57,720 nt of DNA, taken from Thermoleophilia bacterium (GTDB lineage Bacteria > Actinomycetota > Thermoleophilia > Gaiellales > Gaiellaceae). Location: positions 1-57,720 of the forward strand of contig SHVL01000013.1 in assembly GCA_009694305.1 (NCBI GenBank), read 5' to 3'. Positions 28,979 to 38,999 of the stretch are shown one piece after another. The first letter of the stretch is position 1; each line of letters begins with the position of its first letter. The notes under the pieces are model-generated. The model was not told where the DNA came from. It ran no database searches and was given only the letters and a program-made list of their open reading frames with translations. The position numbers and the translations under genes are program-made.

Positions 28979-29346
28979 TGCTGCGATCCGAGAACACACG
29001 ACATACTCCGCTCGCGATGTCCGTTGGCTCGTGGTATGTGCGACGGCTGATTCGCAAGCGGGGAGCAGCGGCCATCGCCGGGTACGTGGCGGGAGAGGGG
29101 CTGTCGTTTGCCCGTCGTCCCCCGAAGCGCCATCTCCTCCGTCTTGCTCTCGTGGTCGGCATTGCGACCGCAGGTGGCCTCTACGTCGTGCGTCGCCGAC
29201 AGGGGGGTGGGGACGACGGGGGAGACTGGAAGCTGGACGTGCCGGATGTCCCGGTCGCGCCGATGCCGGCGGATCCCGCACCGGCGCCCGAGCCGGATCC
29301 CGCACCGGCGCCCGAGCCGGATCCGGCGGACATCATCGCGACGTGA
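28978..29346 (+). CDS. Small membrane protein with Pro/Glu/Asp-rich tail
   Basis: One TM segment (LLRLALVVGIATAGGLYVV) and PAPEPDPAPAPEPDP tail; ATGA-type junctions. Confidence 0.6.
   Translation: MLRSENTRHTPLAMSVGSWYVRRLIRKRGAAAIAGYVAGEGLSFARRPPKRHLLRLALVVGIATAGGLYVVRRRQGGGDDGGDWKLDVPDVPVAPMPADPAPAPEPDPAPAPEPDPADIIAT
29271..29318 (+). repeat. 24-bp tandem repeat x2 (codes for DPAPAPEP)
   Basis: ggatcccgcaccggcgcccgagcc repeated exactly twice. Confidence 0.9.
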
Positions 29347-30434
29347 GCGACGGCGCACGGCTCGTCCGGAGGTCACTCGAGCTGCTGCCCCCCGGTGACC
29401 CGGTCGCGTCACCCGCCGCGGACGATGCCTCGCTCGGCCTGAACGAGGGCGTTGACGGCGCATTTCCCTCGGCTCTCGCGGCGATTGCCGATGCCGTTCC
29501 CCGGCTCAACCGATACCCCGGACGCGGCTCCGACGTGCTCGTCTCGGCCCTCGCGGCGCGGCATGACGTGCAGCCCACGCAGGTCGTCGTCACGGCGGGT
29601 GCCGATGCAGGTATCGGCTACGTGTGCCAGGCAGTCCTCGATGCCGGAGACGAGGCGGTCATTCCGTGGCCGTCATTCCCCAGTTTCGTGCGCGATACGC
29701 AGAAGCGCGACGCGCTACCCGTCACCGTGCCTCTCCGTGAGAGCCGGGTCGATCTCGAGGCGATGAGGGCCTCGGTGACCGCCCGTACGCGACTGGTGTT
29801 CGTCGCGACGCCGAACAACCCGACCGGCCTCGTGATCCCGCGTGACGAGCTGATCGCGTTCGTTGCCGCGCTTCCCGACCACGTTCTGGCCGTGATCGAC
29901 GAGGCGTACTTCGACTACCTCGATCCCGTCGGCCGCCTCGATGCGATCGCGGACATCGTTCGGGTGGGCGGCGATGCGCTCGTGCTGCGAACGTTCTCTA
30001 AGCTGTACGGACTGGCCGGTCTCCGGGTCGGCTACGCCGTCGGGCCGACGGCCGTGGTTGCCGCGATCCGGAAGGTACAGCGGGGATATGACGTCGGATC
30101 GCTCGCGCAGGCGGCTGCACTCGCGAGCCTCGCCGACACGGCCGAGGTGCAGCGGCGGCGTGCGGCAAACGGGGTGGCGGTTGCGGCCCTCGTTTCGACC
30201 TTGCGTGCGCATGGGCTCGAACCGCTCGCAGGCAGCGTCGCGAACTTCGTGCTCGTGGATGTCGGGAACGATGCCGGCCGACTTGCGGCGAAACTCCTGG
30301 AGCAGCGGGTGGCGGTGCAGGCGGGCGAGGTATTCGGCGCGCCCACCGCTCTGCGGATCGGAGCCGGCTCCGACGCCGATCTCGCCCTGCTCGACGCTGC
30401 GCTCGGTGTCGTACTCGATAATCGAGGTAGATGA
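29343..30434 (+). CDS. Histidinol-phosphate aminotransferase-like PLP enzyme
   Basis: VVVTAGADAGIGYVCQAV, VATPNNPTGLVIPRDE, VLRTFSKLYGLAGLRVGYAVG. Confidence 0.88.
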   Translation: MSDGARLVRRSLELLPPGDPVASPAADDASLGLNEGVDGAFPSALAAIADAVPRLNRYPGRGSDVLVSALAARHDVQPTQVVVTAGADAGIGYVCQAVLDAGDEAVIPWPSFPSFVRDTQKRDALPVTVPLRESRVDLEAMRASVTARTRLVFVATPNNPTGLVIPRDELIAFVAALPDHVLAVIDEAYFDYLDPVGRLDAIADIVRVGGDALVLRTFSKLYGLAGLRVGYAVGPTAVVAAIRKVQRGYDVGSLAQAAALASLADTAEVQRRRAANGVAVAALVSTLRAHGLEPLAGSVANFVLVDVGNDAGRLAAKLLEQRVAVQAGEVFGAPTALRIGAGSDADLALLDAALGVVLDNRGR

Positions 30435-30561
30435 GGGAGCGCGCAGCAGCGCACATGCCCTCTCCGCAGCCCTGCGGAGATCAGGATCCTGTAAACCCGG
30501 GCCGCTCACGCCGGAGCCTCCGCTACTCTGATTCCTACGGGCGCCCGGCTCCCGTTTCCCT

Positions 30562-32505
30562 ATGCGGACGACACTCAAGAGAGGCGTAGGACGAGGGCAC
30601 TCCGAGAACGGCAACGGCACGATGCAGTTGCCACCGGACGCTCTCGGCCCGATCGCGATCTACCACCAGCCCGAGCCGCCCCGACGGACGCGGCGTTCCC
30701 TGGCGTTGACGATTCTCGGCTGGGCCGCGGTCGTCGTCGCCGTCTCCGCATCCGGGGTCGCAGGAGGCGCCTACCTCTACCTGCATCAGTCGGTGGCCGC
30801 AGTTGCGCCGCGCAGCCAGGACGTGAAGGTCACAGCCCGTCGGCTCGACCTTCCCGTTGCAGGCCAGCCGGCCACGGCGCTCGTGATCGGTTACGACCGG
30901 AGAGCGAGCGAGGGCAAGAATGCACCGTCACGCTCGGACACCCTGATGCTTCTGCGGGCAAATCCCAAGAGCGAGACGATCTCGCTGCTCTCGTTCCCTC
31001 GCGACCTGCGGACGGAGCTCGTCTGTCCCGGTAGGTCGTCGTTCTCGGGCAAGATCAATGCCGCCTACGCGTACTGTGGAGCCAAGGGGACGCTCGAGAC
31101 GGTGCGTACGCTCACCGGTGTCCCGATCAACTACCTGATCACCGTGAACTTTACGGGGTTCCGGCAGGTCGTGGACAAGCTCGGCGGAATCTGGATGGAT
31201 GTGGATCGCCGCTACCTCAACACCCACAGCGGGCCGGGCGGCTACGCAACGATCAACCTCCAACCCGGCTACCAGCGTCTCGGGGGGTATCAGGCGCTCG
31301 ATTTCGTGCGCTTCCGGCACACCGACAGCGACCTCTACCGCAACGCCCGCCAGCAACTCTTCGTCCGGTCGCTCAAGGATCAGATCCGTGCGGGCTTCTC
31401 GCTGCGGAAACTTCCGCAGGTGGTCAGCGTGCTGACGAAGAACATCGAGGTAGGGCAGGGTGGGGGCCACGACGTCAGCGCCAGGACTGTTCTGGCCTAC
31501 GCTGTTCTCGCATACTCGCTGCCCCCCGGGCATGTCTTCCAGTCGCGCATCGACGGACTCGGCGGGTACTCCGATCTGACGACCTCCTCCGAGAACATCT
31601 CCTCCGCCGTCCGTGAGTGGGCGAACCCCGACGTCGAGTCGCCGAAGAAGGCAACCGCGGTCGCTCTTGGCGAGAAGGTGAAGGTGAAGACGCCGCCTGC
31701 CGGAGAGACGTCGGTCACGATCCTGAACGGCAACGGCGTCGCAGGCTCGGCCTCGAACGCGAGCTACCTGCTCGGTCAGCGCGGCTACGCGATCCTGACG
31801 CCGCCGAACGGCATCCCGGCGAACGCGCCGAACTTCTCGTTCTTCCGGACGACGGTCTACTTCGATGCCACCCGGAAGGGCGCCAGGGAGGCCGCGCGCA
31901 AGGTCGCGGCCCTGTTCGGGTCGGCCGACGTCGCGAAGTCGTCTCCGGCGATCACCGCGCTCGGGAACGGTGCGATGCTGACGACGGTCGTGGGACAGAC
32001 CTTTCACGGTACGCTTGCCGCAGCTTCGGTAGATCAGACTCCGAAGCGAAAAGAGGCGAATGTCGTGCCCGGTACCTCGGCGGCAATCGATCTGTTGCGC
32101 GAGCGGCAAGGGAAGGTCAACTTCCCGCTCATGGTGCCGACGGTGATCGAGCATTCGTCGTGGATCGATCGTGAACGGCCGATCCGGCTTTACTGGTTCG
32201 ACGCCAAAGACCCGAAGCACAAGACGGTGAGGCTCACCTACAAGATGGGCTCGAACGACTACTGGGGCGTCCAGCAGTCCGACTGGAACGACGCAGCCGT
32301 GCTTGGCAGCCGCAACTTCGTGCGCAATATCGGTGGACGGCGGTACGAGCTCTTCTACAGCGGGCCACGCCTCCACATGGTCGTGCTGCGGCAGGGCCGT
32401 GCGAGCTACTGGGTCGTCAACACGCTGCTCGACAAGCTCCCGAACGAGACGATGCTCGCGATCGCGAAGGGGCTGCGGCCGATCTCGAAGGTCAGGGTCT
32501 CCTAG
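30562..32505 (+). CDS. LytR-CpsA-Psr (LCP) family protein with LytR_C-like C-terminus
   Basis: TM near N-terminus, SRSDTLMLLRANPKSETISLLSFPRDLR, DYVRF-like ALDFVRFRHTDSDLYRNARQQ; VTILNGNGVAGSASNASYLL. Confidence 0.9.
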   Translation: MRTTLKRGVGRGHSENGNGTMQLPPDALGPIAIYHQPEPPRRTRRSLALTILGWAAVVVAVSASGVAGGAYLYLHQSVAAVAPRSQDVKVTARRLDLPVAGQPATALVIGYDRRASEGKNAPSRSDTLMLLRANPKSETISLLSFPRDLRTELVCPGRSSFSGKINAAYAYCGAKGTLETVRTLTGVPINYLITVNFTGFRQVVDKLGGIWMDVDRRYLNTHSGPGGYATINLQPGYQRLGGYQALDFVRFRHTDSDLYRNARQQLFVRSLKDQIRAGFSLRKLPQVVSVLTKNIEVGQGGGHDVSARTVLAYAVLAYSLPPGHVFQSRIDGLGGYSDLTTSSENISSAVREWANPDVESPKKATAVALGEKVKVKTPPAGETSVTILNGNGVAGSASNASYLLGQRGYAILTPPNGIPANAPNFSFFRTTVYFDATRKGAREAARKVAALFGSADVAKSSPAITALGNGAMLTTVVGQTFHGTLAAASVDQTPKRKEANVVPGTSAAIDLLRERQGKVNFPLMVPTVIEHSSWIDRERPIRLYWFDAKDPKHKTVRLTYKMGSNDYWGVQQSDWNDAAVLGSRNFVRNIGGRRYELFYSGPRLHMVVLRQGRASYWVVNTLLDKLPNETMLAIAKGLRPISKVRVS

Positions 32506-32540
32506 CCGGCAGCGCTTGTGCCGGGTACCCTCCGACGGTC

Positions 32541-33842
32541 GTGAGCGTCACTCCTTCTCGTGTTGCGATCTTCGGTGCCGGCTACGTCGGCCTCGTCACC
32601 GGGGCCTGCCTTGCCGACCTCGGCCACTCGGTCGTCATTCGCGATGTCCTGGCCGATCGCATCGAGGCACTCAAGCGTGGCGAGATCCCGATCTACGAGC
32701 CGGGTCTCGCAGAGCTGATCGCGGCCAATGCCGAGCGAATCGCCTTCACGACGGACGTCCGGGAGGCAATCGACGGCGCCGACTTCGTCTACGTTGCGGT
32801 CGGCACGCCTCCCACCTATTCGGGCGATGCCGATCTCTCGGCTGTCTGGAACGTGATCGACGAACTGCCAGCGATCGACCGGGCGTGCGTCGTCGTGATG
32901 AAGAGCACCGTGCCGGTCGGAACCGGCTCGAAGGTGCGCCACCGGCTCGACGAGCGTGGCCTCGTGCAGGTCGGATATGCGTCGAACCCCGAGTTCACGG
33001 CGGAGGGCACGGCCGTCGCCGACTTCCTTCGTCCCGACCGCATCGTTGTCGGCGCCTTCCGCGAGGAGGACGGCGACGCCGTGGTTGCCTTGCACGCGGG
33101 GATAGAAAGCCCCGTGGTGCGTTGCGACGTCGCCTCGGCGGAGATGATCAAGCTCGCGGCCAACGCGGCCCTGATGACGCGCATCTCGTTCATCAACGAG
33201 ATCGCCAACGTCTGTGAGGCAACGGGCGCGGATGTCGTGCGTGTCGCGGAAGGGATCGGGCTCGACCGCCGCATCGGCCCCAGCTTTCTGCGCGCCGGGA
33301 TCGGCTTCGGAGGGTCATGTTTCCCCAAGGACTCCCTGGCGCTCAAGCAGCTCGCAGCGAACTCCGGCTACCACTTCCAGCTGCTCAATGCCGTGATCGA
33401 GGTCAATGAGCTCCAGAAGCGCCGTGTGATCGGGAAGCTGCATCGCCACCTCGGTTCGCTCCGCGACAGGCGGGTGGCGCTGCTCGGCCTTGCTTTCAAG
33501 CCGGACACCGACGACACGCGAGAGGCGCCGAGCATCGTGCTCGCGGGCAGGCTTCTTGCCGAGGGAGCCGAGGTGCGCGCGTGGGACCCGATCGTTGACG
33601 GTCACGACCTGTACGGTGTCGAGATCGCGGCCAGCCCCGCGGCTGCGGCAGCCGGTGCGGATGCCGTCGTGATCGTTACCGAGTGGCCGGAGCTCATCGA
33701 CGTGGACTGGGCGAGCGTCGGTGCGTCGATGCGGACGCCGGTTCTGATCGATGGGCGCAACCTGCTCGATCCCGTGCTGATCCGGGCCGCGGGATTCCAG
33801 TACGAGGGCATCGGCCGGGCAGCGGGCCCGCCGGAAGACTGA
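32541..33842 (+). CDS. UDP-glucose/GDP-mannose dehydrogenase family protein
   Basis: VAIFGAGYVGLVTGACLADLGHSV, GIGFGGSCFPKD, GLAFKPDTDDTREAPS. Confidence 0.94.
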   Translation: MSVTPSRVAIFGAGYVGLVTGACLADLGHSVVIRDVLADRIEALKRGEIPIYEPGLAELIAANAERIAFTTDVREAIDGADFVYVAVGTPPTYSGDADLSAVWNVIDELPAIDRACVVVMKSTVPVGTGSKVRHRLDERGLVQVGYASNPEFTAEGTAVADFLRPDRIVVGAFREEDGDAVVALHAGIESPVVRCDVASAEMIKLAANAALMTRISFINEIANVCEATGADVVRVAEGIGLDRRIGPSFLRAGIGFGGSCFPKDSLALKQLAANSGYHFQLLNAVIEVNELQKRRVIGKLHRHLGSLRDRRVALLGLAFKPDTDDTREAPSIVLAGRLLAEGAEVRAWDPIVDGHDLYGVEIAASPAAAAAGADAVVIVTEWPELIDVDWASVGASMRTPVLIDGRNLLDPVLIRAAGFQYEGIGRAAGPPED

Positions 33843-34534
33843 TGGAGGCAATCGTGCTGGCCGGCGGCAAAGCCGAGCGGATGGGAGCTGCCGCTGCAGG
33901 GCGACCGAAGTCGCTCGTCGTCGTCGGTGGTAAGCCCTTGCTCGCCTGGCAGGTCGGACGCCTGCGCGGAGCCGGTGTCTCGCGGGTGATCGTGAGTTGC
34001 GCCGCGGGGCAGGAAGAAGACTTCGAGCGTGACCTCGCCGACACGGGCGTCGAGATCGTCTGCGCCGGCGAGCCCGAGCGGCTCGGCCGCGGTGGTGCGA
34101 TCCGCTTTGCAGCCTCGCTGCGGAGGGAGTCGGGTGACGTGCTGGCGATGAACGGTGACGAGCTCGTCGCGGTGGACTTCACGGGGCTCCTTGCGCGCCA
34201 CCGTGCGACCGGTGCGGCTGCCACGGTGACGGTCGCCCGCCCTCTGTCGCAGTTCGGGCAGGTCGAGGTGCGGGACGACGACGTCGTGACGGGGTTTCAC
34301 GAGGTCGCACCGGTTCCTTACTGGGTCAACTGCGGGATCTACGCGCTCTCGGCCGAGGGACTGGCCCGGTTTCCGGAGCTGGGAGATCACGAGACGACGA
34401 TCTTCCCCGAGCTCGTGACCGAGGGCTCGCTGCATGCCTTTCGCCACGAGGGCCTCTGGCTAACCGTCAACACGCCCAAGGAGCTGCGCCGCGCCGACGA
34501 GCACGTGACCGCGCACCCGGAGTGGCTCGCGTGA
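33842..34534 (+). CDS. Nucleotidyltransferase (sugar-1-phosphate type)
   Basis: MEAIVLAGGKAERMGAAAAGRPKSLVVVGGKPLL. Confidence 0.9.
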   Translation: MEAIVLAGGKAERMGAAAAGRPKSLVVVGGKPLLAWQVGRLRGAGVSRVIVSCAAGQEEDFERDLADTGVEIVCAGEPERLGRGGAIRFAASLRRESGDVLAMNGDELVAVDFTGLLARHRATGAAATVTVARPLSQFGQVEVRDDDVVTGFHEVAPVPYWVNCGIYALSAEGLARFPELGDHETTIFPELVTEGSLHAFRHEGLWLTVNTPKELRRADEHVTAHPEWLA

Positions 34535-34908
34535 CATCGCCGTATGCGTGCGTGCCACGGCGGATTGAAAAGCCGTGGGGCTACGAGCTGATCTGGGCGG
34601 AGACGGATCTTTACGTGGGCAAGGTGCTCTTCGTCCGTGCAGGAGAGGCACTGAGCCTTCAGTACCACGAGCAGAAGGACGAATCCTGGCTGGTGCAGTC
34701 CGGTCGGGCCTCTCTCGAGCTCGGCGAGGTGGGTGGGGCACTGACGACGACCGAGATCGGCGAGGGAGATTCGTTTCGCTATCGACCCGGAACCGTGCAT
34801 CGGGTGACGGCAATCGCCGATACCACGATCCTCGAGGTCTCGACGCCGCACCTCGACGACGTCGTGCGGCTCGACGACCTCTACGGCCGACCGGAACGAG
34901 ACCGGTGA
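34531..34908 (+). CDS. Cupin, mannose-6-phosphate isomerase type II-like
   Basis: RRIEKPWGYELIWAETDLYVGKVLFVRAGEALSLQYHEQKDESWLV; GTG start (alternative GTG at 34522). Confidence 0.85.
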   Translation: MTSPYACVPRRIEKPWGYELIWAETDLYVGKVLFVRAGEALSLQYHEQKDESWLVQSGRASLELGEVGGALTTTEIGEGDSFRYRPGTVHRVTAIADTTILEVSTPHLDDVVRLDDLYGRPERDR

Positions 34909-35906
34909 GGCGTCTGCACCGAGCGGCCGACGCTCCTACGCTGCAGAGCACGAGCCTCGATCCTGACCGGATCATCCGGCTCGAGGAGGACGCCGTGGTC
35001 ATCCTCGACCAGCGGCGTCTGCCCGGCGAGATGGTCGAGCTCCGGTGTCACAACGCGGCAGAGCTCACCGACGCTATCCGGCAGCTCGCGGTGCGGGGAG
35101 CGCCGTTGCTCGGCGTAGCTGCGGCGTACGGCATGGCGCTTGCGGCCGCCCGGGGTGACGACATCGGCGAGACGTACGATCTTCTCGCGGCCTCGCGCCC
35201 GACCGCTGTCAATCTCCGGTGGGCGCTCGACGAGATGCGGCCCGACCCGACGCGGGAGCGTGCGAGAGGCATGCACGACGACGAGGTCGAGCGATGTCGG
35301 AGAATGAGCGCGCACGCCGTCGTGCTCGTGCCGCCGGACGCCCGGATCCTCACCCACTGCAACGCGGGTGGCCTTGCGACGGGAGGGTACGGCTCGGCCG
35401 TCGGGGCGATGCGAGCCGCGTGGGAGCAGGGGAGAGTGGCACACGTCTGGGTGGACGAGACCCGTCCGCTACTCCAGGGCTCCCGTCTGACGGCCTTCGA
35501 GCTGGAGGTGCTCGGGATCCCCTGCTCCGTCATCGTGGACGGCGCGGCCGCGTCGCTGATGGGCGCCGGTGAGGTTGACATCGTGATCACGGGCGCCGAT
35601 CGCATTGCGGCGAATGGTGATACCGCCAACAAGATCGGCACCTACGGCCTGTCCGTGCTCGCACGCCACCACGGCATTCCGTTCGTGATCGTTGCACCGA
35701 CGTCTACCATCGATTCCGGAGCGGCCGATGGTGCGTCTATTCCGATCGAGGAGCGCGACGGCATGGAGGTGACAACCCGGTTTGCCGCCCGAAATCCCGC
35801 CTTCGACGTCACGCCCGCCGATCTGATTACGGCGATCGTGACGGAGGAGGGGGTTCATCGTGCTCCCTATCTAGCCTCGCTCCCGGTACCGGTGCGGTCG
35901 CGATGA
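34905..35906 (+). CDS. mtnA: S-methyl-5-thioribose-1-phosphate isomerase
   Basis: VRGAPLLGVAAAYGMAL, ILTHCNAGGLATGGYGSAVGAMR, VWVDETRPLLQGSRLTAFEL, DIVITGADRIAANGDTANKIGTY. Confidence 0.92.
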   Translation: MRRLHRAADAPTLQSTSLDPDRIIRLEEDAVVILDQRRLPGEMVELRCHNAAELTDAIRQLAVRGAPLLGVAAAYGMALAAARGDDIGETYDLLAASRPTAVNLRWALDEMRPDPTRERARGMHDDEVERCRRMSAHAVVLVPPDARILTHCNAGGLATGGYGSAVGAMRAAWEQGRVAHVWVDETRPLLQGSRLTAFELEVLGIPCSVIVDGAAASLMGAGEVDIVITGADRIAANGDTANKIGTYGLSVLARHHGIPFVIVAPTSTIDSGAADGASIPIEERDGMEVTTRFAARNPAFDVTPADLITAIVTEEGVHRAPYLASLPVPVRSR

Positions 35907-37015
35907 TCCTGGACGAGGTAGGCCCCGCAACGCGCGCGGTGCTCGAGCGGCACGGGTTCGACGCCGACGCCTTCGATCGGCTTCGGTCTTCGCTCGTAGC
36001 CGGAAGGCTGGTACCCGGGGCGAACGTCGTCGCCGGAACCGTCGAGCCGCCACACACCGGCGATCTCACGGTCATGCCGACTACCGGGCAGCACGGCTTC
36101 GAGGAGGCCGTCGCCGCAGGAGTGGAGGCGCTCCGTGCCGGCTCGATCGCTGTCGTCGTCCTGGCGGGCGGTATGGCGACACGGTTCGGCGGCGGGGTCA
36201 AGGCCGTCGCGACGGCGATCGACGGACGCAGCTTCCTCGAGGTGAAGCTCGAGGAGACACGACGCGTTGCGACAGCCCTCGACTGCGAGATTCCGGAGAC
36301 GGTGATGACGAGTTTCGCGACCGACGAGGCCGTTGCGTCGCACCTCGTGCAACGGCGGCTGGGAGACCCGCTGCGCTTCGTGCAGCCGGCGGCGCCGCGC
36401 TTACGGCCCGACGGCAGCCTCTTTCTCGGAGCAGACGGGCAACCGTCCCTCTACGGGCAGGGGCACGGCGATCTCTTCTCGGCGATCCGCCGCTCGGGTG
36501 CCCTCGACGTCCTCGTTCAGCGCGGAGTGCGTACGGTCGTGGTCTCGAACGTGGACAACCTCGCAGCCAGGGTAGACCCGGCAATCGTCGGCATGCATCT
36601 TCGTGCGGGAACGCCTTTGACGGTCGAGGTCGTCTCGAAGGAACGCGATACCGGTGGCGCTCCGGCGCGGGTAGACGGTAGGCCGCGACTCCTCGAGGCG
36701 ATGCAGTTCCCGCCCGGTTTCGACCAGGACCGCGTGCCCGTCTTCAACACCAACACCTCGCTGATCACCGTCGAGGCGCTCGCCGCACCCGGCGACCTCA
36801 CCTGGCTCGTCGTCGAGAAGAGCGTCGCCGGAGAGCCGGTGATCCAGTTCGAGCGGCTCTACCACGAGCTCTCGGCCCATGTCACGACGTCGTTCCTCGT
36901 CGTTCCTCGTTCTGGCCCGAGTGGACGTTTTCTCCCGGTCAAGGAGCCCGCGGATCTTGCCGGGATAGAGCCGCTCCTACGCGAAATGCTTGCGGCGTCT
37001 CCCGTGTCGCTCTAG
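35903..37015 (+). CDS. UDPGP-type UTP-sugar-1-phosphate uridylyltransferase
   Basis: VVVLAGGMATRFGGGVKAV, YGQGHGDLFSAIRRSG, VVVSNVDNLAARVDPAIVG. Confidence 0.85.
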   Translation: MILDEVGPATRAVLERHGFDADAFDRLRSSLVAGRLVPGANVVAGTVEPPHTGDLTVMPTTGQHGFEEAVAAGVEALRAGSIAVVVLAGGMATRFGGGVKAVATAIDGRSFLEVKLEETRRVATALDCEIPETVMTSFATDEAVASHLVQRRLGDPLRFVQPAAPRLRPDGSLFLGADGQPSLYGQGHGDLFSAIRRSGALDVLVQRGVRTVVVSNVDNLAARVDPAIVGMHLRAGTPLTVEVVSKERDTGGAPARVDGRPRLLEAMQFPPGFDQDRVPVFNTNTSLITVEALAAPGDLTWLVVEKSVAGEPVIQFERLYHELSAHVTTSFLVVPRSGPSGRFLPVKEPADLAGIEPLLREMLAASPVSL

Positions 37016-37017
37016 AG

Positions 37018-37034
37018 GCGTGCTAGAAGCACGC
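37018..37034. terminator. Hairpin between convergent genes
   Basis: GCGTGCT-AGA-AGCACGC, 7-bp stem, no clear T tract. Confidence 0.45.
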
Positions 37035-37048
37035 GCGTACGAGAGAGG

Positions 37049-38887
37049 TCAACCCCATACCTTGCCGAGTGTGATGTCGACCCCGAAGAGACCGGCGTCC
37101 TGGAAGTCGTAGGTCGAGTCCGTTCCGTCGATTGCGATACACGAGATCATGAGGGCGATGTTGGCGATCCCCCCCATGTAGTCGGAGTAGATTGCACGGG
37201 GGCCGGGAGCGTAGATCGTGCCCGAGATCGAGCCCAGCTTCCCGTTGGCGCCCGTTGTTGCCGTGGAGCTGAACGCAATGTCGGCCAGATCGACGTTTTT
37301 CGACTTCGCATCGCATTTGCTCGCCGGCCCTGCCACGCTCAGCGTGCGGTCCTCGAAGATCGTCAGGCCTGCGTATCGCCCTGTCGCCTGGGGGCCGAGG
37401 TCGACGCTTCCGGTGGTATTCAGCTTGAACTGTTCGATCGCTCCGGCTCCTGCCGTGTTCGTATCGTCCTGCGTGTTGTAGATGAGGACGTCGGGCGCGC
37501 TCAGGGTGGAGGAGCCGCAGACCGAGAATCCACCGCCTGCCATGATGTAGGTGCCGGCAGCCAGAGTCACGTTGGCCGTCGTTGACGAGGTGGTCGTGCA
37601 GGTGCCGCCGACCTTCAGGCCGCACTCGGCTTCGCTCGCCACACCGATACAGATGCCGCCATAATAGGTACCGGGCTGCAGCGTCTGGGCGCCGGACGAG
37701 ATCTTGCACGATGTCGGGAGGGCTGCGTTGCCTCCGGTGCCGATGACAGGGATCGCCTTGATCTCCTTGTCCTTGTTGTGTGAGGCGGCTGCGGTGCCGA
37801 TCGCTGCTCGTTGCACCGTGAGGTTCACGGTGCCGCCGCCGCTTGTGACGTACATCTTCTCGGAATCGATGATGATGATCTCCCCGTTCGGGATCGTCGG
37901 AGCTGACTCCTTGACGACGATCGCCGTCTGGGTCGAGGTGATGGTGCTCTTGAGATGCAGTGTCGGGGAGTAGGACGTAGCGGATCCGTAGGCGGGGCTC
38001 GGGCAGGCGGGCGCACCGACCGGTGGCTCTGCCACATCCACGAACGGGTCGGCGAGAATGGGCGACCCCATTGTGGGACAGCCGGCGATCTGCGGAGAGT
38101 TCGAGGCGTTGCCCGGGCCGAAGTAGGAGTACTTGAGAGGGGGCACAGGACACTGCGTGCCACCGACGCGCACCTGCGTGGAGTTCACGTAGACCTCCCA
38201 GCCACCGACCGTCTCGATTGTCGGCGCCGTGATCAACCCGACGGTGCCCTTGATATCGAATCCGTCGCCGGTGTTACAGGAGTTGACGTAGACGCCGTTT
38301 GTCACGGTGAGGTGCCCACCCGTCCTGAGGATCAGGGTGTGGTTGTCGCACGACGTGTCGAGTGCGACGAACGAGTACGGCGGCGCTGGGATCGAAACGG
38401 TTGCGTAGAGCGTTCGCGTGAGCGGCGCTGCACCACCCGTCGGATTGCGAGCGCTCCCGATCGACTTGATCGTCCAGGTTTTCGTTGCGGCGGCATAGCT
38501 GCCTCCCCAGGTCGCGGTTCCACCTTCTGCATAGGTCGTAACAGTGGAGTTCGCGTCGCCTGCGACGGTCGGCTGCTGACCGAGTTGCGTCGTGTCGGCG
38601 CGTGCGACGGTGATGACCGACATCGCGTTGTTGATCCCTGCTTCGGCGAGTGCGTAGGCGTCCTGGCCTGATGCGCTCAGATTCGCGCTGCGTGCGCTGG
38701 TCGTCGAGTAGCCGATCACGGTCGTCACGGTGAGGCTCAGGACGAGCATCATCATGATGGCCATCACGAGCGCAAAACCGCTCTCGTCCGAGAGTCGGCC
38801 GGCCAGTTCGCCGAGGCGGCCTCCCGGTCGAGCGACGGATTCGCTGCAGTCACCTCTCTGGCCCGGATGTCGTACGCGTTTGCCCAT
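37049..38887 (-). CDS. Pilus assembly PilX-like protein
   Basis: ESGFALVMAIMMMLVLSLTVTTVIGYSTTSARSANLSASGQDAYALAEAGINNA. Confidence 0.75.
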   Translation of the reverse strand: MGKRVRHPGQRGDCSESVARPGGRLGELAGRLSDESGFALVMAIMMMLVLSLTVTTVIGYSTTSARSANLSASGQDAYALAEAGINNAMSVITVARADTTQLGQQPTVAGDANSTVTTYAEGGTATWGGSYAAATKTWTIKSIGSARNPTGGAAPLTRTLYATVSIPAPPYSFVALDTSCDNHTLILRTGGHLTVTNGVYVNSCNTGDGFDIKGTVGLITAPTIETVGGWEVYVNSTQVRVGGTQCPVPPLKYSYFGPGNASNSPQIAGCPTMGSPILADPFVDVAEPPVGAPACPSPAYGSATSYSPTLHLKSTITSTQTAIVVKESAPTIPNGEIIIIDSEKMYVTSGGGTVNLTVQRAAIGTAAASHNKDKEIKAIPVIGTGGNAALPTSCKISSGAQTLQPGTYYGGICIGVASEAECGLKVGGTCTTTSSTTANVTLAAGTYIMAGGGFSVCGSSTLSAPDVLIYNTQDDTNTAGAGAIEQFKLNTTGSVDLGPQATGRYAGLTIFEDRTLSVAGPASKCDAKSKNVDLADIAFSSTATTGANGKLGSISGTIYAPGPRAIYSDYMGGIANIALMISCIAIDGTDSTYDFQDAGLFGVDITLGKVWG

Positions 38888-38999
38888 TGCTAGATGTTTC
38901 GGCAGCCGGGGTGGACGACGTGCTCCCTCGTTCGGGGTAATCGGTGAAGTCCTGTTGCTGTCGATCGGCTGCCGGTGGAAACGGCGAGAGGCCTGGCGA

